64,000 nt of DNA, taken from contig NZ_OUND01000004.1 of the NCBI RefSeq assembly GCF_900343025.1, positions 1 through 64,000 on the forward strand. The letters are read 5' to 3'. Positions within the stretch are counted from its first letter, which is position 1; every line of letters starts with the position of its first letter. The notes beneath the pieces were generated by a model. That model made no database searches and had not been told where the DNA came from. It saw only the letters and a program-made list of their open reading frames with translations. Origin of the DNA: Arsenophonus endosymbiont of Aleurodicus floccissimus (GTDB lineage: Bacteria > Pseudomonadota > Gammaproteobacteria > Enterobacterales > Enterobacteriaceae). Positions 10,853 through 21,402 of this stretch are shown here, in pieces. Both the position numbers and the translations under genes were made by a program.

Positions 10853-12161
10853 TCTTGACCTAACTCCTTCGCTAATTGGCTAAACCTATCACCGCGTTGT
10901 TCAAAGTTACGAAATTGGTCGAAGCTAGCACAAGCAGGTGAAAGAAGTACCATATCACCGGCTTTCAATTCTGGTGCGATGGCGCGCAGACATTGCTCCA
11001 TTGTATCTAGTAACAAACTATTCGGTTTTAATTGTGCCAATTGATAACCATCACGGCCAAAACAACACAATTTAATGTTTTTTGCTGAGATATAGGGTTT
11101 TAATGGTGAAAACTCTGCTGACTTTCCCTCCCCACCCAATAATAAATAAAGCGTTCCAGCTACTTGCAAACCTTTTAAAGCTGCTTCTGTGCTGCCAACA
11201 TTCGTTGCTTTAGAATCATTAACCCATTGAATACCTTGATGCTGATGAACTAATTGGCAACGATGAGGCAAGCATGCATATTGAGTTAATGCCGTTAAAC
11301 TTGCTTTTCTTGGAATCTTCACCGCATCGCTAAAGCCAGGGCAGCCGCGCCATTAAGATAGTTATGCTGCCCAACTAACCGTATTTCAGCGGTATCAATA
11401 ATCGGTTGCCCTTTTATTTGTAGTTCTTGGCAACGTGTATTTAATTGATAATCGCCACTATTAATGCCAAAACTGATACAACGTGCATCACGGCCCAATA
11501 GTGGCCAAGTTTGTGGTTCTTGTTCATTAATAATACAAACTTTAGCGCCAGCATAAATTCGTAACTTAGCCGCGCGGTACTGTTCAATGCCTGTCGGATA
11601 CCGATCCATATGATCTTCTGTCACATTTAATATGGTTGCTACCGCAGCCTTTAAACTTGATGTTGTTTCAAGCTGAAAACTAGAAAGCTCTAATACATAC
11701 AAATCATAATCTTTTGCTAATAATGTCAGCACCGGCGTTCCAATATTGCCACCAACTGCCACATGCCAATTAGCTGCTTTTGCCATTTCGCCAACTAATG
11801 CTGTAACCGTACTCTTACCATTAGAACCGGTGATAGCAACTATCGGTTTATCTATTTCACGACAAAAAAGTTCAATATCACCAGTAATTTCAATACCTTT
11901 ATCTGCGGCTTTTTTTAATTCTGGGGTAGCAAGCGAAATACCGGGGCTTACAACGATCAAATCAGCTGCCATCAACCATTCACTATTCCAACTACCACAG
12001 TGGCAGGCGACTTCCGCCGGCAATTTATCCTTACCTGGCGGTGTTATTCGGGTATCAATTACACGTGGCGCAAACTGGCGAGAGAGAAAAAAGTCGATAC
12101 AAGATTGACCTGTCTGGCCTAACCCGATGATGACAACTTTTTTACCCTGATAATTAGCCAT
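10849..12161 (-). pseudogene. murD: UDP-N-acetylmuramoylalanine--D-glutamate ligase, split by a one-base deletion
   Basis: MurD adds D-glutamate in peptidoglycan synthesis. The N-terminal piece (12161-11319, 280 residues) starts [15 protein letters not shown] and has [14 protein letters not shown]; it ends LALAMR then TGA. The C-terminal piece (11322-10849, 157 residues) begins at a GTG overlapping that stop (GTGA) and carries [15 protein letters not shown]. Comparison with E. coli (ALADA) shows loss of one G: GCGGATGCGG has become GCGATGCGG. The break is about 20 residues before the family's C-terminal domain boundary. Every neighbour is intact and MurD is normally essential, so this may be a sequence error, a two-polypeptide enzyme made by coupled re-initiation, or a real lesion. 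Confidence 0.85.
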
Positions 12162-12163
12162 TA

Positions 12164-13246
12164 TTAACGTACCTTTAATGTTACCAATCCAATCAATACC
12201 AGCATTAATGAGATGATCCAAAAACGCACAATGACTCGAGGTTCAGGCCATCCTTTTAATTCGTAATGATGGTGGATCGGCGCCATCCGAAAAATGCGTT
12301 GACCACGCAGTTTAAATGATCCAACTTGTAAAATTACCGATAAGGTTTCAACAACAAAAACACCACCCATAATCAGTAATAAAAATTCTTGCCGTAATAA
12401 AACCGCAATCGTTCCCAATGCACCGCCTAATGCCAATGAACCAACATCGCCCATGAAAACTTGCGCAGGATAAGTGTTAAACCATAAAAATCCCAAACCG
12501 GCACCAACAATTGCCGTACAAACCACGACTAATTCACCTGCGTAGCTGATATAAGGAATTTTTAAATAGTTGGCAAAATTGAAATTACCCGTTGCCCAAG
12601 CCACTAATGCAAAGCCTGCCGAAATAAAAACGGTTGGCATAATCGCTAAACCGTCTAATCCATCAGTTAAATTAACTGCATTACTTGTGCCAACAATGAC
12701 AAAATAAGTCAGTAAAATATAAAACAGACCAAGTTGTGGCATGACATCTTTAAAAAATGGTACAACGAATTGAGTGACTGCCGTATCTTTACCTGTGCTA
12801 TATAGAGCAAATGCTACTCCCAAAGCCAATACGGATTGCCAGAAATATTTCCAACGAGCAATCAACCCTCTAGAATTTTTACGTACCACTTTACGATAAT
12901 CATCAATAAAGCCAATAACACCATATCCCAATAAAACGGCTAATACGCACCAAACATATGGATTATTTAACCGCGCCCATAGCATGACTGAAATCACAAT
13001 AGAAGATAAAATCAATACACCACCCATGGTAGGTGTGCCACGTTTGCTAAAATGCGATTCGGGACCTTCATCACGCACAATCTGACCTATTTGTAACTTT
13101 TGCAAATAAGAAATCAAAGAGTGCCCCATCCATAGCGCAGTCACCAAAGCCGTTAACAAACTGGTAATAGCCCGAAATGTCAAATAGGAGAAAAGATTAA
13201 AGCCAGAAAAATATTTAACTAAATATTCGGCTAACCAGACTAACAT
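12164..13246 (-). CDS. mraY: Phospho-N-acetylmuramoyl-pentapeptide transferase
   Basis: MraY is the integral membrane enzyme that makes lipid I on undecaprenyl phosphate. It is co-linear with E. coli MraY (360 residues) from [17 protein letters not shown], and includes the conserved loops [25 protein letters not shown] and [12 protein letters not shown]. An in-frame ATG at 13255 would add three residues; the ATG at 13246 matches E. coli. It overlaps the end of murF and lies two bases before the murD start. Confidence 0.97.
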   Translation of the reverse strand: MLVWLAEYLVKYFSGFNLFSYLTFRAITSLLTALVTALWMGHSLISYLQKLQIGQIVRDEGPESHFSKRGTPTMGGVLILSSIVISVMLWARLNNPYVWCVLAVLLGYGVIGFIDDYRKVVRKNSRGLIARWKYFWQSVLALGVAFALYSTGKDTAVTQFVVPFFKDVMPQLGLFYILLTYFVIVGTSNAVNLTDGLDGLAIMPTVFISAGFALVAWATGNFNFANYLKIPYISYAGELVVVCTAIVGAGLGFLWFNTYPAQVFMGDVGSLALGGALGTIAVLLRQEFLLLIMGGVFVVETLSVILQVGSFKLRGQRIFRMAPIHHHYELKGWPEPRVIVRFWIISLMLVLIGLVTLKVR

Positions 13247-14622
13247 AAAAAGCACTCCTGTAAGGCGTGTACAACTTCTTCCATTACTGTAATGCGCGAA
13301 CCTTTAACTAAAACTGATACGGTTTCGTGTTCTTTTATTAATGGGATCAGTTTTGCAATTAACTCTTTTTTAGAAGCAAAATGCTCACCGCAACCACTCT
13401 GTTGACTAATAACGACACTTTGTTGACCAATACTTAACACTCGGTCAAGCTTCATTTGCTGAGTTGCCAAGCCGACTTCTTGATGCCATTTTTCGGTCTG
13501 ATCGCCTAATTCACCCATATCACCGACAACCAAAATATGGTATCCAGGCATTTGAGACAAAACATCAGCAGCAGCAATCATAGAGCCGGTATTGGCATTG
13601 TAGGTGTCATCTAAAATAAGTTTACCGGGCGCTAAATAAATGGGGTATAAACGACCTGATACCGGCTGAACAGCTGCCAATCCAAGTCTTATTTGCTCAA
13701 GCGTCGCACCAAAAGACATAGCTAAAGCACTAGCAGCTAATGCATTGGCAACATTATGTTTACCGGCTAAGGGTAATAATATTGAAACAATACCGATTGG
13801 TGTATGCAACTCAAATTCGCTACCTATTGATTTTGTAGTAACATTTTCAGCATAAAAATCAGCCTGTTGCTGTTTCTCTATAGAAAAACGCAAAATGGTT
13901 TGTTGTTGTTTAAAATAAGATTGCCAATTTTTCCAATCATGGCTAGCCAAATTAATAACCGCTGTTCCTGTTTCCGCTAATCCCTGAAAAATCTCGCCTT
14001 TTGCCTTAGCAACACCCGCTAATGAACCAAAACCTTCAAGATGAGCAGCAAATAAATTATTAACCAATACACTATCCGGTCTAACCATATTAGTTCTATA
14101 GGCAATTTCACCGATATGATTGGCTCCCATTTCAATCACTGCATACTGGTGCTCTGCCGTCAATCGAAATAACGTTAACGGCACACCAATATCATTATTG
14201 AAATTACCTTTAGTAAAAAGTGTTGTACCACATTGTGATAGAATGGCGGCCACCATCTCTTTAACCGAAGTTTTACCAGAAGAGCCCGTTAGCCCTATAA
14301 CCTTAGCTTTACTTTGTGATCGAACCCAAGCTGCTAACTTCCCCATAGCTAAACGCGTATCTTTAACAATAACCTGTGGGCAGTGAATGGTTAACGGCCG
14401 CTCAACTAATAATGCCGTAGCACCAGCTGCAGTTGCCTCTTTAGCAAAATGGTGACCATTAAAATGTTCACCCTTTAAAGCAATAAACAAACCATTAATG
14501 GGTTGCTGGCGGCTATTGGTTGTTACCGCATTCAGCCATAAACTCGCTGCCTGCTGATCATTTATTTGCTGTAAAACACCTTGTGTTACAGTCGCCAATT
14601 GCTTCAATGAAATAGGGATCAT
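13240..14622 (-). CDS. murF: UDP-MurNAc-tripeptide--D-Ala-D-Ala ligase
   Basis: MurF attaches D-Ala-D-Ala to complete the cytoplasmic peptidoglycan precursor. The 460-residue product (E. coli 452) has the Mur ligase ATP motif [13 protein letters not shown] and the downstream [11 protein letters not shown] motif. It starts at an ATG overlapping the murE stop by four bases and overlaps the mraY start at its own 3' end. No lesion is seen. Confidence 0.96.
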   Translation of the reverse strand: MIPISLKQLATVTQGVLQQINDQQAASLWLNAVTTNSRQQPINGLFIALKGEHFNGHHFAKEATAAGATALLVERPLTIHCPQVIVKDTRLAMGKLAAWVRSQSKAKVIGLTGSSGKTSVKEMVAAILSQCGTTLFTKGNFNNDIGVPLTLFRLTAEHQYAVIEMGANHIGEIAYRTNMVRPDSVLVNNLFAAHLEGFGSLAGVAKAKGEIFQGLAETGTAVINLASHDWKNWQSYFKQQQTILRFSIEKQQQADFYAENVTTKSIGSEFELHTPIGIVSILLPLAGKHNVANALAASALAMSFGATLEQIRLGLAAVQPVSGRLYPIYLAPGKLILDDTYNANTGSMIAAADVLSQMPGYHILVVGDMGELGDQTEKWHQEVGLATQQMKLDRVLSIGQQSVVISQQSGCGEHFASKKELIAKLIPLIKEHETVSVLVKGSRITVMEEVVHALQECFLC

Positions 14623-16106
14623 GCCATCACCCCCAATAACCGTGCTACCGTCAAGCGATCGGAATAATTGAGCCGACGATCACCAATAATTTGATAATCT
14701 TCATGACCTTTACCGGCAATTAATATGACATCATCAGTATTGGCCTGCATAATGGCACTAGTGACCGCTTCCACTCGCCCAACAATCGGCATTGCCCGAC
14801 CAGCATCAAGAAAACCGCTTAAAATATCATCAATTATGGCTTTTGGCTCTTCACTACGTGTATTATCATCGGTTACTACCACAATATCAGCATACTGTTC
14901 AGCCACACTGCCCATTAATGCACGTTTACCCTTGTCTCTATCACCACCACAACCAAAGACACACCAAAGTTTGCCACGACAATGGAGACGGAGCGCAATT
15001 AAAGCTTTTTCGAGCGCATCAGGAGTATGAGCATAATCGACAACAACCGTTGGTCGTCCTGGTGAGGTGAAGACATCCATTCGTCCACAGACTGGTTGTA
15101 TAGCATGTGATGATTTTATCACCGTATCAAATGGGTAACCGATCATTAAAAGTGTCGCCATGGCTAAAATGACATTATTAACATTAAAGGCCCCCATTAG
15201 TCGGCTTTCTAGCGAACTTTTTCCCCAAGTCGAATTAAAATGAATAGTCGCCCCACGATCATGATAATCAACTTGCTCCACTAGCACCCAAGCACCCTGC
15301 CAATCGGTAGGTATGCGATCCTCCATCGAAACTGCACATGCTTGTGGTAATCTTGCAAGCCACTGCAAACCGGTATCATCATCTACATTGATAATCTGTT
15401 TATCAGATTTATGGCTTGAAAATAATAACCATTTTGCCACTGCATAATTTTGCATATCACCATGATAATCAAGGTGATCACGGCTTAAATTAGTAAACAC
15501 AGCAGCGGTAAAAGGAATAGCAGCAACCCGACCTTGCACTAAGCCATGGGAGGAAACTTCCATCGCTACTAAGGTTGCCTGCTTGTCGACCAACAACTGC
15601 AATTCAGCCTGAACATCAACCGCCGAGCCGGTGGTATTTTCACTAGGTACAATTTGTCCTAATATTCCGTTACCCACCGTACCCATTATGGCGCTGACTT
15701 CGCCCAGCCCTTTCGCCCACTGAGCAATTAGTTGAGTAGTGGTTGTTTTACCATTTGTTCCTGTTACACCGATTAATCGCAATTTTGCAGCTGAATGTTG
15801 ATAAAATTCTCCCGCTAACAGTGATAATTGATTATTTAGATCATTAATATAAATGACAGGGACGCCATGCATATATCGAATCGTTCCAGCTTCTATCTCG
15901 CCTTGTGCTTCAGCAATAATTGCGGCAACACCTTGCGCTATCGCTTGAGAAATATATTGTCGTCCATCTGTTTGATGGCCCTTAATTGCTAAAAATAGGT
16001 CTCCTGCCGCTACCTTACGGCTATCAAGTGTCATTTCTCGTAACACCTTATCCGGCGCGTTAACACCCAGTGGTGTAAGTAAATCGCGTAGATTACGATC
16101 TGCCAC
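14619..16106 (-). CDS. murE: UDP-MurNAc-dipeptide--meso-diaminopimelate ligase
   Basis: MurE adds meso-diaminopimelate to the stem peptide. The 495-residue protein (E. coli 495) has the ATP motif [13 protein letters not shown] and the family stretches EVSSHGL and [13 protein letters not shown]. The diaminopimelate-recognition motif DNPR reads DNTR here (Thr416, codon ACA at 14861-14859), while the flanking residues are unchanged. It overlaps ftsI by 14 bases and murF by 4. The function is very likely retained, but this substitution in a highly conserved motif is unusual. Confidence 0.95.
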   Translation of the reverse strand: MADRNLRDLLTPLGVNAPDKVLREMTLDSRKVAAGDLFLAIKGHQTDGRQYISQAIAQGVAAIIAEAQGEIEAGTIRYMHGVPVIYINDLNNQLSLLAGEFYQHSAAKLRLIGVTGTNGKTTTTQLIAQWAKGLGEVSAIMGTVGNGILGQIVPSENTTGSAVDVQAELQLLVDKQATLVAMEVSSHGLVQGRVAAIPFTAAVFTNLSRDHLDYHGDMQNYAVAKWLLFSSHKSDKQIINVDDDTGLQWLARLPQACAVSMEDRIPTDWQGAWVLVEQVDYHDRGATIHFNSTWGKSSLESRLMGAFNVNNVILAMATLLMIGYPFDTVIKSSHAIQPVCGRMDVFTSPGRPTVVVDYAHTPDALEKALIALRLHCRGKLWCVFGCGGDRDKGKRALMGSVAEQYADIVVVTDDNTRSEEPKAIIDDILSGFLDAGRAMPIVGRVEAVTSAIMQANTDDVILIAGKGHEDYQIIGDRRLNYSDRLTVARLLGVMA

Positions 16107-17862
16107 CTGTATCCTCTTTTATCTTGTTAATTACTAATTCATTATCATCTGAGGTCAATGCATCAGGCTCTGTATTCATTAAATGTAAAACGCCGCCCAT
16201 AATGGCTCCAAATACGGGCGCAGAAACAGCACCACCGTAATATTTCCCCGCAGTAGGCTCATTGATAATCACAACCAGGGCATAACGAGGGTTACTTGCC
16301 GTTGCTACGCCAGCCGTATAAGCAATATATTGATTAATATAATGGCCATCATTACCAACTTTTTTTGCTGTACCTGTCTTAATCGCTATTCGATAACCTT
16401 TCACTGCGGCTCGAACGCCACCGCCACCAGGCAATGCAACACTTTCCATCATGCGAACCACGGTCCGCATAATCGCCTCAGGGAAAATACGAGCTCCGGA
16501 TACTAGCGGATCAACTTTTGTAATTGATAGCGGACGATAAATACCAAAACTACCAATTGTTGCATAAACTCGCGCTAACTGTAATGGTGTTACCATTAGC
16601 CCATAACCAAAAGAAAAAGTGGCCCTTTCAAATTCAGACCACCGCATTTTTTTATTAGGAAAGATACCACTACTTTCTCCAATTAATCCTAAATTTGTTG
16701 GTTTACCCAAACCAAAACGAGCATAAACGTCTACCAGTTCATCGGCTGGCATCGCTAACGCTAACTTTGAAACACCAACATTACTTGATTTTTGTAAAAT
16801 ACCGGTAATCGATAACTCACTATACCTTGCTACATCTTTAATTTCATGACCACTAATCATATAGGGTTGAGTATTTAACACACTATTGGCTTTGACAATT
16901 CCATTATTCAATGCACTAACAATTACCATCGGTTTAACTGTTGATCCGGGTTCAAATACATCGGTGATCGCACGGTTACGCATCATTTGAGTTGGAGTAC
17001 CAGCAAGATTATTCGGGTTATAGGAGGGGCTGTTAGCCATCGCTAATACTTCACCCGTATGAACATCGACTAAAATAGCAGTACCCGACTCGGCTTTATT
17101 CTCCATTACACTGCGTGTTAATTCACGATAAACCAATGACTGTATACGTTCGTCAATACTTAATACCAAGTCGTGGGCAACCTGACTATCAATGGAAGAA
17201 ACATCTTCGATAACTCGCCCATAACGATCTTTACGCACTATTCTTTCGCCTGGAGCCCCAGTTAATAGATAGTTAAAGCTTTTTTCAATTCCTTCAATTC
17301 CCTGTCCATCAATATCTGTTACCCCAATTAAATGAGCGGCTACTGGACCAGATGGATAATAGCGACGCGACTCTTTACGCAAATAAATACCCGCTATTTT
17401 TAATTTGCTAATATATTCACCAACCGATGGATTGACTTGGCGCGCTAAATAGGCAAACCGACTGTTAGGGTTAAGACTAATTTTATGGTTCACTTGCTCA
17501 AGCGGAAGCCTTAGCTCATCCGCTAATGCTTGCCAACGTTCATCATTGGTTAATCCACCATTTTCGTAAATTATTTTCGGATCAGCCCAAATAGCATAAA
17601 CCGGAACACTTACTGCTAGCTGACGCCCCTCACGATCACTTATCATGCCCCGTGCAGCCATCACTTTCTGAACGCGAAGCGAACGCATATTACCTTCTCT
17701 AACAAGCTCTTCCGGGTTAATGACTTGTAGATAAGTAACACGAATAATGAGACCAATTAATGCCAATCCTATACCCGCACACAATAGCAAGAAACGCCAG
17801 CTAACATAGCTAACTTTTTTTTCGTACCGTCTTCTATACTTCACTGGGCGCGCAGGCTTCAT
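16093..17862 (-). CDS. ftsI: Septal peptidoglycan transpeptidase PBP3 (FtsI)
   Basis: FtsI is the class B penicillin-binding protein that cross-links septal peptidoglycan together with FtsW. The 589-residue product has one N-terminal transmembrane helix (about residues 22-44) and a dimerisation domain. The transpeptidase domain has all three active-site motifs: S307-T-V-K310, SSN, and KTGTAKK. It is close in length to E. coli FtsI (588). The gene is 22 bp after ftsL and overlaps murE. Confidence 0.97.
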   Translation of the reverse strand: MKPARPVKYRRRYEKKVSYVSWRFLLLCAGIGLALIGLIIRVTYLQVINPEELVREGNMRSLRVQKVMAARGMISDREGRQLAVSVPVYAIWADPKIIYENGGLTNDERWQALADELRLPLEQVNHKISLNPNSRFAYLARQVNPSVGEYISKLKIAGIYLRKESRRYYPSGPVAAHLIGVTDIDGQGIEGIEKSFNYLLTGAPGERIVRKDRYGRVIEDVSSIDSQVAHDLVLSIDERIQSLVYRELTRSVMENKAESGTAILVDVHTGEVLAMANSPSYNPNNLAGTPTQMMRNRAITDVFEPGSTVKPMVIVSALNNGIVKANSVLNTQPYMISGHEIKDVARYSELSITGILQKSSNVGVSKLALAMPADELVDVYARFGLGKPTNLGLIGESSGIFPNKKMRWSEFERATFSFGYGLMVTPLQLARVYATIGSFGIYRPLSITKVDPLVSGARIFPEAIMRTVVRMMESVALPGGGGVRAAVKGYRIAIKTGTAKKVGNDGHYINQYIAYTAGVATASNPRYALVVIINEPTAGKYYGGAVSAPVFGAIMGGVLHLMNTEPDALTSDDNELVINKIKEDTGGRS

Positions 17863-17884
17863 GTTGTTTACCTATTGGCTAAAA

Positions 17885-18208
17885 CTATTTTGTAATCACA
17901 ATATGTTCTTGTGCCAGATCTACGTGGATCATTTGTAGCTTTTCAACCGAAAGGCGTTCAACTCGACTATGATTTCCTAATGAGTTTTCTTCCAAAATCA
18001 AATTGCGCCATTCTATATCTAAAGATTCTTTTTCTTCTGTCATCAAATCCTTTTGTGCTGTTAATAATCGTGTTTGATGACTGACTGTGACAATTGAAAT
18101 CGCTGATATGATAATCACTATCAATAGAATCAACGGGACAGCTCCGTGCCGAAAAATATCGTAACCAATGATCCTAATTAAGCTATATTTTTCCGCAGTC
18201 ATTATCAT
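17885..18208 (-). CDS. ftsL: Cell division protein FtsL
   Basis: FtsL is a small bitopic protein that forms the FtsQLB divisome complex. The 107-residue product (E. coli 121) has a single transmembrane helix (about residues 23-43). A periplasmic coiled-coil follows, containing RLLTAQKDLM and the conserved LDIEWRNLILEENSLGNHSR. The N-terminal cytoplasmic part is shorter than in E. coli. Its start overlaps the rsmH stop by one base. Confidence 0.93.
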   Translation of the reverse strand: MIMTAEKYSLIRIIGYDIFRHGAVPLILLIVIIISAISIVTVSHQTRLLTAQKDLMTEEKESLDIEWRNLILEENSLGNHSRVERLSVEKLQMIHVDLAQEHIVITK

Positions 18209-19158
18209 TACAACATTTCAGCAAAACGGACAACTGAGCTTCTTGCTCGTGGATTTTCGATAACTTCTCTTGCTGTCGGTTTCATTTTGCCTAATACTTT
18301 CAATATCGGGCTACCAATTGCTTTTAATTGCACATCGGTTAATGGTAATCCGACCGGGACTTTTGGTCCTCTGCTATACTCTTGGATAAAACGCTTGACC
18401 AATCTATCTTCCAATGAATGAAAACTAATAATGGACAACCGTCCCTGCAGTGCCAATACCTTCAATGAACCCTCTAATGCTTTTGCTATTTCTTCCAATT
18501 CACTATTGATATAAATACGAATTGCCTGGAACGATCGCGTTGCTGGATGTTTATGTTTCTCTTTAAACGGACTAACTTGTGCTATCAATTCTGCCAGTTG
18601 TTTTGTCCGTGTTAATGGCTCTTCCGCTGAATGATGATTACGAGCCACAATCGCTTTTGCAATTCTTTTTGCAAATCGTTCTTCACCATAAGTTTTCAAT
18701 ACCCAGGCTATATCCGATTCTTCCGCCTTCATCAGCCATTCAGCGGCAGATTGACCTGTAGTCGGATCCATCCGCATATCTAATAGTCCATCACGCATAA
18801 AAGAAAAGCCTCGCTCTGGATCATCTAATTGCGGTGATGAAACACCTAAATCAAGCAGTACGCCATCAATCTTGCCAACTAATTCCTCTTCTGCAATAAA
18901 TGTCTGTAACTGAGAAAAAGAACCATGTTTAATTGAAAATCTGTCATCAGTAATCATTTTTTCAGCGGCTGCCACTGCATGCGGATCTCTCTCTATCGCT
19001 ATCAGGCGCCCTTCACTGCCTAACCGAGAGAGAATTAATTGTGAGTGCCCTCCCCGGCCAAAAGTACCGTCAACATAAATACCATTTGCTTTTATATTCA
19101 ATCCATTGACTGCTTCATCAAGAAGCACACTGATGTGTTTAAACCGACTGTCTGCCAT
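18208..19158 (-). CDS. rsmH: 16S rRNA (cytosine1402-N4)-methyltransferase
   Basis: RsmH methylates C1402 in the ribosomal P site. The family start is [20 protein letters not shown] at 19158; the open frame continues upstream through mraZ, but that extension does not resemble the family. The 316-residue product (E. coli 313) has the SAM-binding motif [10 protein letters not shown] and [18 protein letters not shown], and ends in [14 protein letters not shown]. It is the second gene of the dcw operon. No clear ribosome-binding site precedes the start, so it may depend on translation of mraZ. Confidence 0.95.
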   Translation of the reverse strand: MADSRFKHISVLLDEAVNGLNIKANGIYVDGTFGRGGHSQLILSRLGSEGRLIAIERDPHAVAAAEKMITDDRFSIKHGSFSQLQTFIAEEELVGKIDGVLLDLGVSSPQLDDPERGFSFMRDGLLDMRMDPTTGQSAAEWLMKAEESDIAWVLKTYGEERFAKRIAKAIVARNHHSAEEPLTRTKQLAELIAQVSPFKEKHKHPATRSFQAIRIYINSELEEIAKALEGSLKVLALQGRLSIISFHSLEDRLVKRFIQEYSRGPKVPVGLPLTDVQLKAIGSPILKVLGKMKPTAREVIENPRARSSVVRFAEML

Positions 19159-19243
19159 ATTAAAGAGATAGATCCTGTAACCGCGTTGATAATGGTTAAT
19201 TTGTGCTGTGTTGAGCCTCAATATCTGTTTGTACTTGCTGATA

Positions 19244-19618
19244 CTAAGTCTGTTCATCCCATAACTCAAACTTATTAATTTGACCAACCAGCATAACTGC
19301 CTTTTTGAGCCCGGCATGTTGCCACAAAGTATTGGCGAGCAAAAGACGACATGCATTATCCATCTGACATTCACTGGCATGCCCAAGTAATAAACGCTGA
19401 ACACGACGTTCAGCCGGATTCATAGTAGAAAGTTGTGATAGTTTTTTTTCAATAATTTCCCATTCAAGTAATGTATAAAGTAATAGGCATGGCTGATGAA
19501 GGTCGATAGTAAAAACCATCTGCCCTTCAGACTCCTCGTTCAGCATACCGCGATAACGCGTAGACACGGTTAATCGTCCTTTGCTGTCGAGGTTGACGAG
19601 TGTTGTGCCACGAAACAT
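19244..19618 (-). CDS. mraZ: MraZ, dcw operon transcriptional repressor, truncated by an amber codon
   Basis: MraZ is a ring-forming DNA-binding protein with two AbrB-like repeats that represses its own operon. The 124 residues match E. coli MraZ from [16 protein letters not shown] through [13 protein letters not shown]. The next codon is TAG, where E. coli has Trp; in-frame coding-like sequence ([11 protein letters not shown]) continues to a TAA at 19198-19196. The lost tail is the C-terminal 28 residues in E. coli. Both repeats are essentially complete, so the protein could still work. Its operator repeats are present upstream. Confidence 0.9.
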   Translation of the reverse strand: MFRGTTLVNLDSKGRLTVSTRYRGMLNEESEGQMVFTIDLHQPCLLLYTLLEWEIIEKKLSQLSTMNPAERRVQRLLLGHASECQMDNACRLLLANTLWQHAGLKKAVMLVGQINKFELWDEQT

Positions 19619-19646
19619 ATCTCTTCAACCCTTATATTACAAAAAT

Positions 19647-19671
19647 CACCACATTACACCACAATTTCCCA
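19647..19671 (-). promoter_or_regulatory. MraZ operator: three direct repeats upstream of mraZ
   Basis: Reading the minus strand, TGGGA, TGGTG and TGGTG occur at exact 10-base intervals (19671-19667, 19661-19657, 19651-19647). This is the TGGGN-5-TGGGN-5-TGGGN architecture bound by MraZ in E. coli and other bacteria, with two of the three repeats degenerate at one G. It lies 29 bases before the mraZ start, between the likely promoter and the gene. Confidence 0.75.
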
Positions 19672-19681
19672 CTTACTATAG

Positions 19682-19711
19682 AGTTTACGAAGGGTATGAA
19701 AATCTTGTCAA
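19682..19711 (-). promoter_or_regulatory. Putative dcw (mraZ) promoter
   Basis: On the minus strand TTGACA (19711-19706) is followed after 18 bases by TAAACT (19687-19682), a good -35 and a fair -10 match, about 60 bp upstream of mraZ and just before the MraZ repeats. An alternative -10 (TATAGT) lies slightly downstream but with poor spacing to this -35. Confidence 0.5.
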
Positions 19712-20207
19712 GCAGCAGCACGGTGCTTTAGTTTTATTTACAGAATAATGTTGGAAGATGATTGGGTGGGTTTTCTGACGAGTAAAAAATTAAAAACAAT
19801 TAACATTATGATAAAATTGAATAAATTAATTTTTATACTTATATTCACTGTCGAAACTTATTTATTTCGCAAAAAATGAAATAAAAACTAAAATACACAA
19901 CCAATCCAATGCTTCATTTTAAATCAACCTTCAGATAACACTTTATACATACAAATAACAATTAATCAAACTTTCCAAAAATTATTTGTCGTAAAATTTT
20001 AAAATTTACATTATTTATCAGTATATTGCACATACTGATAAATATACAGTAATTTTTTATATCGCTTATCGTACAAAGTCTATACTTTGAATAGAAAAAT
20101 ATTCTATATCAGTCCGTGACTATTTTATGTGTAAATCTTATTATTCGAAACAATTTTATTAAGAATTATCCGAATTATTATCATTTATTGTTATTAGTTT
20201 ATTAATT
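19712..20207. other. Non-coding, AT-rich spacer between mraZ and cra
   Basis: I see no open frame with family resemblance on either strand. The stretch is extremely AT-rich. It separates the dcw promoter from the end of the cra relic. In E. coli these genes are also neighbours but closer together. Confidence 0.6.
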
Positions 20208-20245
20208 TTTAAAAAATGCGCCATTTTAATAGCGCATTTTTTAAA
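20208..20245 (-). terminator. Intrinsic terminator downstream of cra
   Basis: A perfect 14-bp inverted repeat (arms 20208-20221 and 20232-20245) has a GCGC core flanked by A6/T6 runs. It can therefore work in both directions. It lies 27 bases past the end of the cra relic and is very well preserved although the gene is dead. Confidence 0.85.
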
Positions 20246-20271
20246 TTTGATTAAATATTTTTTAACTTAAG

Positions 20272-21269
20272 TTAAATTTTACGACTTAAGCTACCTCTTC
20301 TACATAGGTCACGTTAGATACGTGTTACACCAATGTTTGGCTTATTATTTTCACTTAAACTGGCTAATACCAGTTCTATTACTTTATCAGCAATAGCTTG
20401 ATGACGTTGAACAACCGATAATACTGGACAAATAAAAAAAATCTAACAATTCATTATCACCAAAAGTTGAAATCACAATATCATTTGCTAATTGCCCATT
20501 ACGCTTTAACATCACGTCCGTTACTCCTTGTAACAGAGAAAATGATGTTGTAAAAAACGCTTCCGGCATTTCATTATGATTTAACCACTGCGCAAAAATT
20601 TCTTCAGCAGCACAACGTTCATAACTACTCGCATATAAATAAGTGACAGAATGTAAATTATCTTGCCAAGATTCTCTAAATTCCTGTTCACGTAATAAGC
20701 TAACAGAAAGCTCAGGTAGCGCACCTAAATAGAGAACTTTTTTAACCGAAAATTTGTGTAATTCAGTTGCTAACATTTTGGCATCTTGTAAATCATTACT
20801 AGCAATACTAATAAAATGCTGTTGTTCTAATGCGCGATCTAACGCAATAATAGGTAATGAACGGTTAGTCCAGCGCTGATAAAAGGGATGTTCAGGGGCT
20901 AAAGCGGTAGAAACAATATTGCATCCACCTGACGCTTTAGTAAGTGCCCTATACACCGAGTTTCGTTATCTGGTTGATCCTCAGAGCAGGCAATAAGTAA
21001 CACGTACTTTACGCTCAAAATAATTTGCAATCCGTGTATAACTGGTATTTTCTAAATCTGGGATCACCAAACCAATTGAATGGGTACGTACGGCCAGCTC
21101 GAAGACCTGCAGCAACCACATTTGGATAATAGTTATGTTCCTTAACAACAGACATCACTCTTTCAACAGTCTTATCACTGACTCAATACTGTTTAGCTTT
21201 ACCATTGATAACATAATTGGCGGTTGTGCGGGAAACTGCGGCTAGACGGGCAATTTCATCCAATTTCAC
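20272..21269 (-). pseudogene. cra: Catabolite repressor/activator Cra (FruR), degraded
   Basis: Cra is a LacI-family regulator of carbon flux. A GTG start at 21269 opens [19 protein letters not shown], the DNA-binding helix-turn-helix. An in-frame TGA interrupts it where E. coli has Arg (KQY*VSDKTVE). The middle survives as a 189-codon frame with [10 protein letters not shown] and [16 protein letters not shown]. Further frameshifts lie near 20,940 and 20,440, and a TAA interrupts the last 15 residues. Loss of Cra implies loss of regulation of gluconeogenesis versus glycolysis. Confidence 0.93.
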
Positions 21270-21402
21270 GTTGATGACCCCTTTTACAAACAGGAAAAGT
21301 CTCAAAAGCTTGAGACAATAAATGTTGCTCCATTTTAACTTGCTGAAGAGATATTTTCACCGCAAAATTTGCTTTTTTTCACCATGAAAACCCTACTAGA
21401 AT

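Noticed and set aside
11300-11340. Programmed -1 ribosomal frameshift joining the two murD frames
   Set aside because: A -1 shift would restore the ancestral residues, but there is no slippery heptamer of the X XXY YYZ type and no strong downstream hairpin or pseudoknot. Re-initiation at the GTGA overlap, or a sequence error, is more plausible.
19159-19404. N-terminal extension of rsmH by 82 codons
   Set aside because: The extension overlaps mraZ in another frame and has no similarity to the family; the conserved protein starts at 19158.
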